From the NCBI GenBank assembly GCA_015179125.1, contig WHVA01000247.1, positions 1 to 64,000 of the forward strand: 64,000 nt of DNA, given 5' to 3'. This document shows, piece after piece, positions 63,740 to 64,000 of the stretch. A program made the position numbers and the translations under genes. The number at the start of each line of letters is the position of its first letter. The stretch's first letter is position 1. This DNA comes from Gautieria morchelliformis. Lineage: Eukaryota; Basidiomycota; Agaricomycetes; Gomphales; Gomphaceae. The notes under the pieces are model-generated. The model was not told the DNA's origin and made no database searches. It saw nothing but the letters and a program-made list of their open reading frames with translations.

Positions 63740-63975
63740 ATGCGTCTTCTCCTCCCCGCCACCCTTGCTGCAGTGGTTTCGGCAAGCTCTTTGGCGCAGT
63801 GTCGTTTGATCAAACGAGATGCGGCGCTGTCTGCACCATCGTCCAGCGCTACGAACCCTAGTGGGGTGCCAGCCTTTGTGGCTTCGGCCTGGTTCGCTGG
63901 CTGGCACGCCAATAGCGGATTCGCTGTCTCAAACATTAGTTGGAACAAGTACACTCACATCACGTATGCATTTGC
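63740..63975 (+). CDS. GH18 chitinase-like secreted protein, first exon, partial at right edge
   Basis: Starts with a signal peptide (MRLLLPATLAAVVSASSLAQC), followed by a dibasic KR at a possible propeptide site, a Ser/Pro/Ala linker, and the GH18 opening FVASAWFAGWHANSGFAVSN..SWNKYTHITYAFA, the first beta strands of the TIM barrel. A GTGAGT donor at 63976 ends the exon and the window closes in the intron. The catalytic DxxDxDxE motif lies outside, so enzyme activity cannot be judged. An in-frame TTG 27 bp upstream is not the start. Confidence 0.85.
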
Positions 63976-64000
63976 GTGAGTTCCATGTATTTCTGTCTCG

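Overview
The window looks like part of a filamentous basidiomycete (Agaricomycotina) chromosome. Evidence: many short spliceosomal introns (mostly 45-65 nt, GT-AG, one GC-AG), tightly packed single-copy genes on both strands, Ty1/copia and Ty3/gypsy chromovirus debris, a tnp2-type transposase remnant, and fungal-type SREBP, GMC oxidoreductase and GH18 proteins. Gene models were built by hand from reading frames, splice sites and remembered family conservation. For all complete multi-exon genes the summed exon length is a multiple of three. No database search was possible.

Layout. 1-0.56 kb: 3' end of an MFS transporter. 0.9-31.8 kb: a transposon graveyard. It holds a young, apparently whole copia element (921-5414). 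Next is a decayed gypsy chromovirus (about 6.1-16.9 kb) carrying three nested insertions: a gag-only element, a hairpin-rich non-coding insert and a 0.9-kb TRIM with intact target-site duplication. An inverted gypsy gag/protease fragment follows (17.1-18.1 and 20.8-21.4 kb), split by another insertion. A strikingly AT-rich island (about 21.4-26.35 kb) is bracketed by two direct copies of a complex repeat (18.4-19.5 and 26.5-27.9 kb). Last come a copia 5' fragment and a 158-bp tandem duplication. A small two-exon hypothetical gene lies near 30 kb.

31.85-57.54 kb is gene-dense: a RUS/DUF647 protein, UNC50/GMH1, COQ8 kinase, CIA1 WD40 protein, a ubiquitin protease (UBP16-like), sphingolipid delta-4 desaturase, a GMC oxidoreductase, a MYND-finger protein, an SREBP/Sre1 transcription factor, a Bin3-type RNA methyltransferase and histidinol-phosphate aminotransferase. 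These are mostly housekeeping genes. Two pairs share short divergent promoters (CIA1/UBP, 90 bp; SRE1/BIN3, 178 bp). COQ8 and CIA1 converge with 161 bp between stops.

57.5-63.7 kb is sparse: a truncated tnp2-type transposase 5' end abutting an intact 211-aa coiled-coil ORF on the other strand, a 0.4-kb element with 15-bp terminal inverted repeats, and about 3.7 kb in which I see no gene. A GH18 chitinase-like secreted protein starts at 63740 and runs off the right edge.

Best candidate for something undescribed: the AT-rich island. It carries a DDE transposase fused to a C-terminal chromodomain, a divergently transcribed PD-(D/E)XK nuclease-like protein, a run of ORFs with a faint replication-initiator look, and two ORFs I cannot place. 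Its composition is unlike everything around it, suggesting horizontal acquisition or an unusual mobile element.
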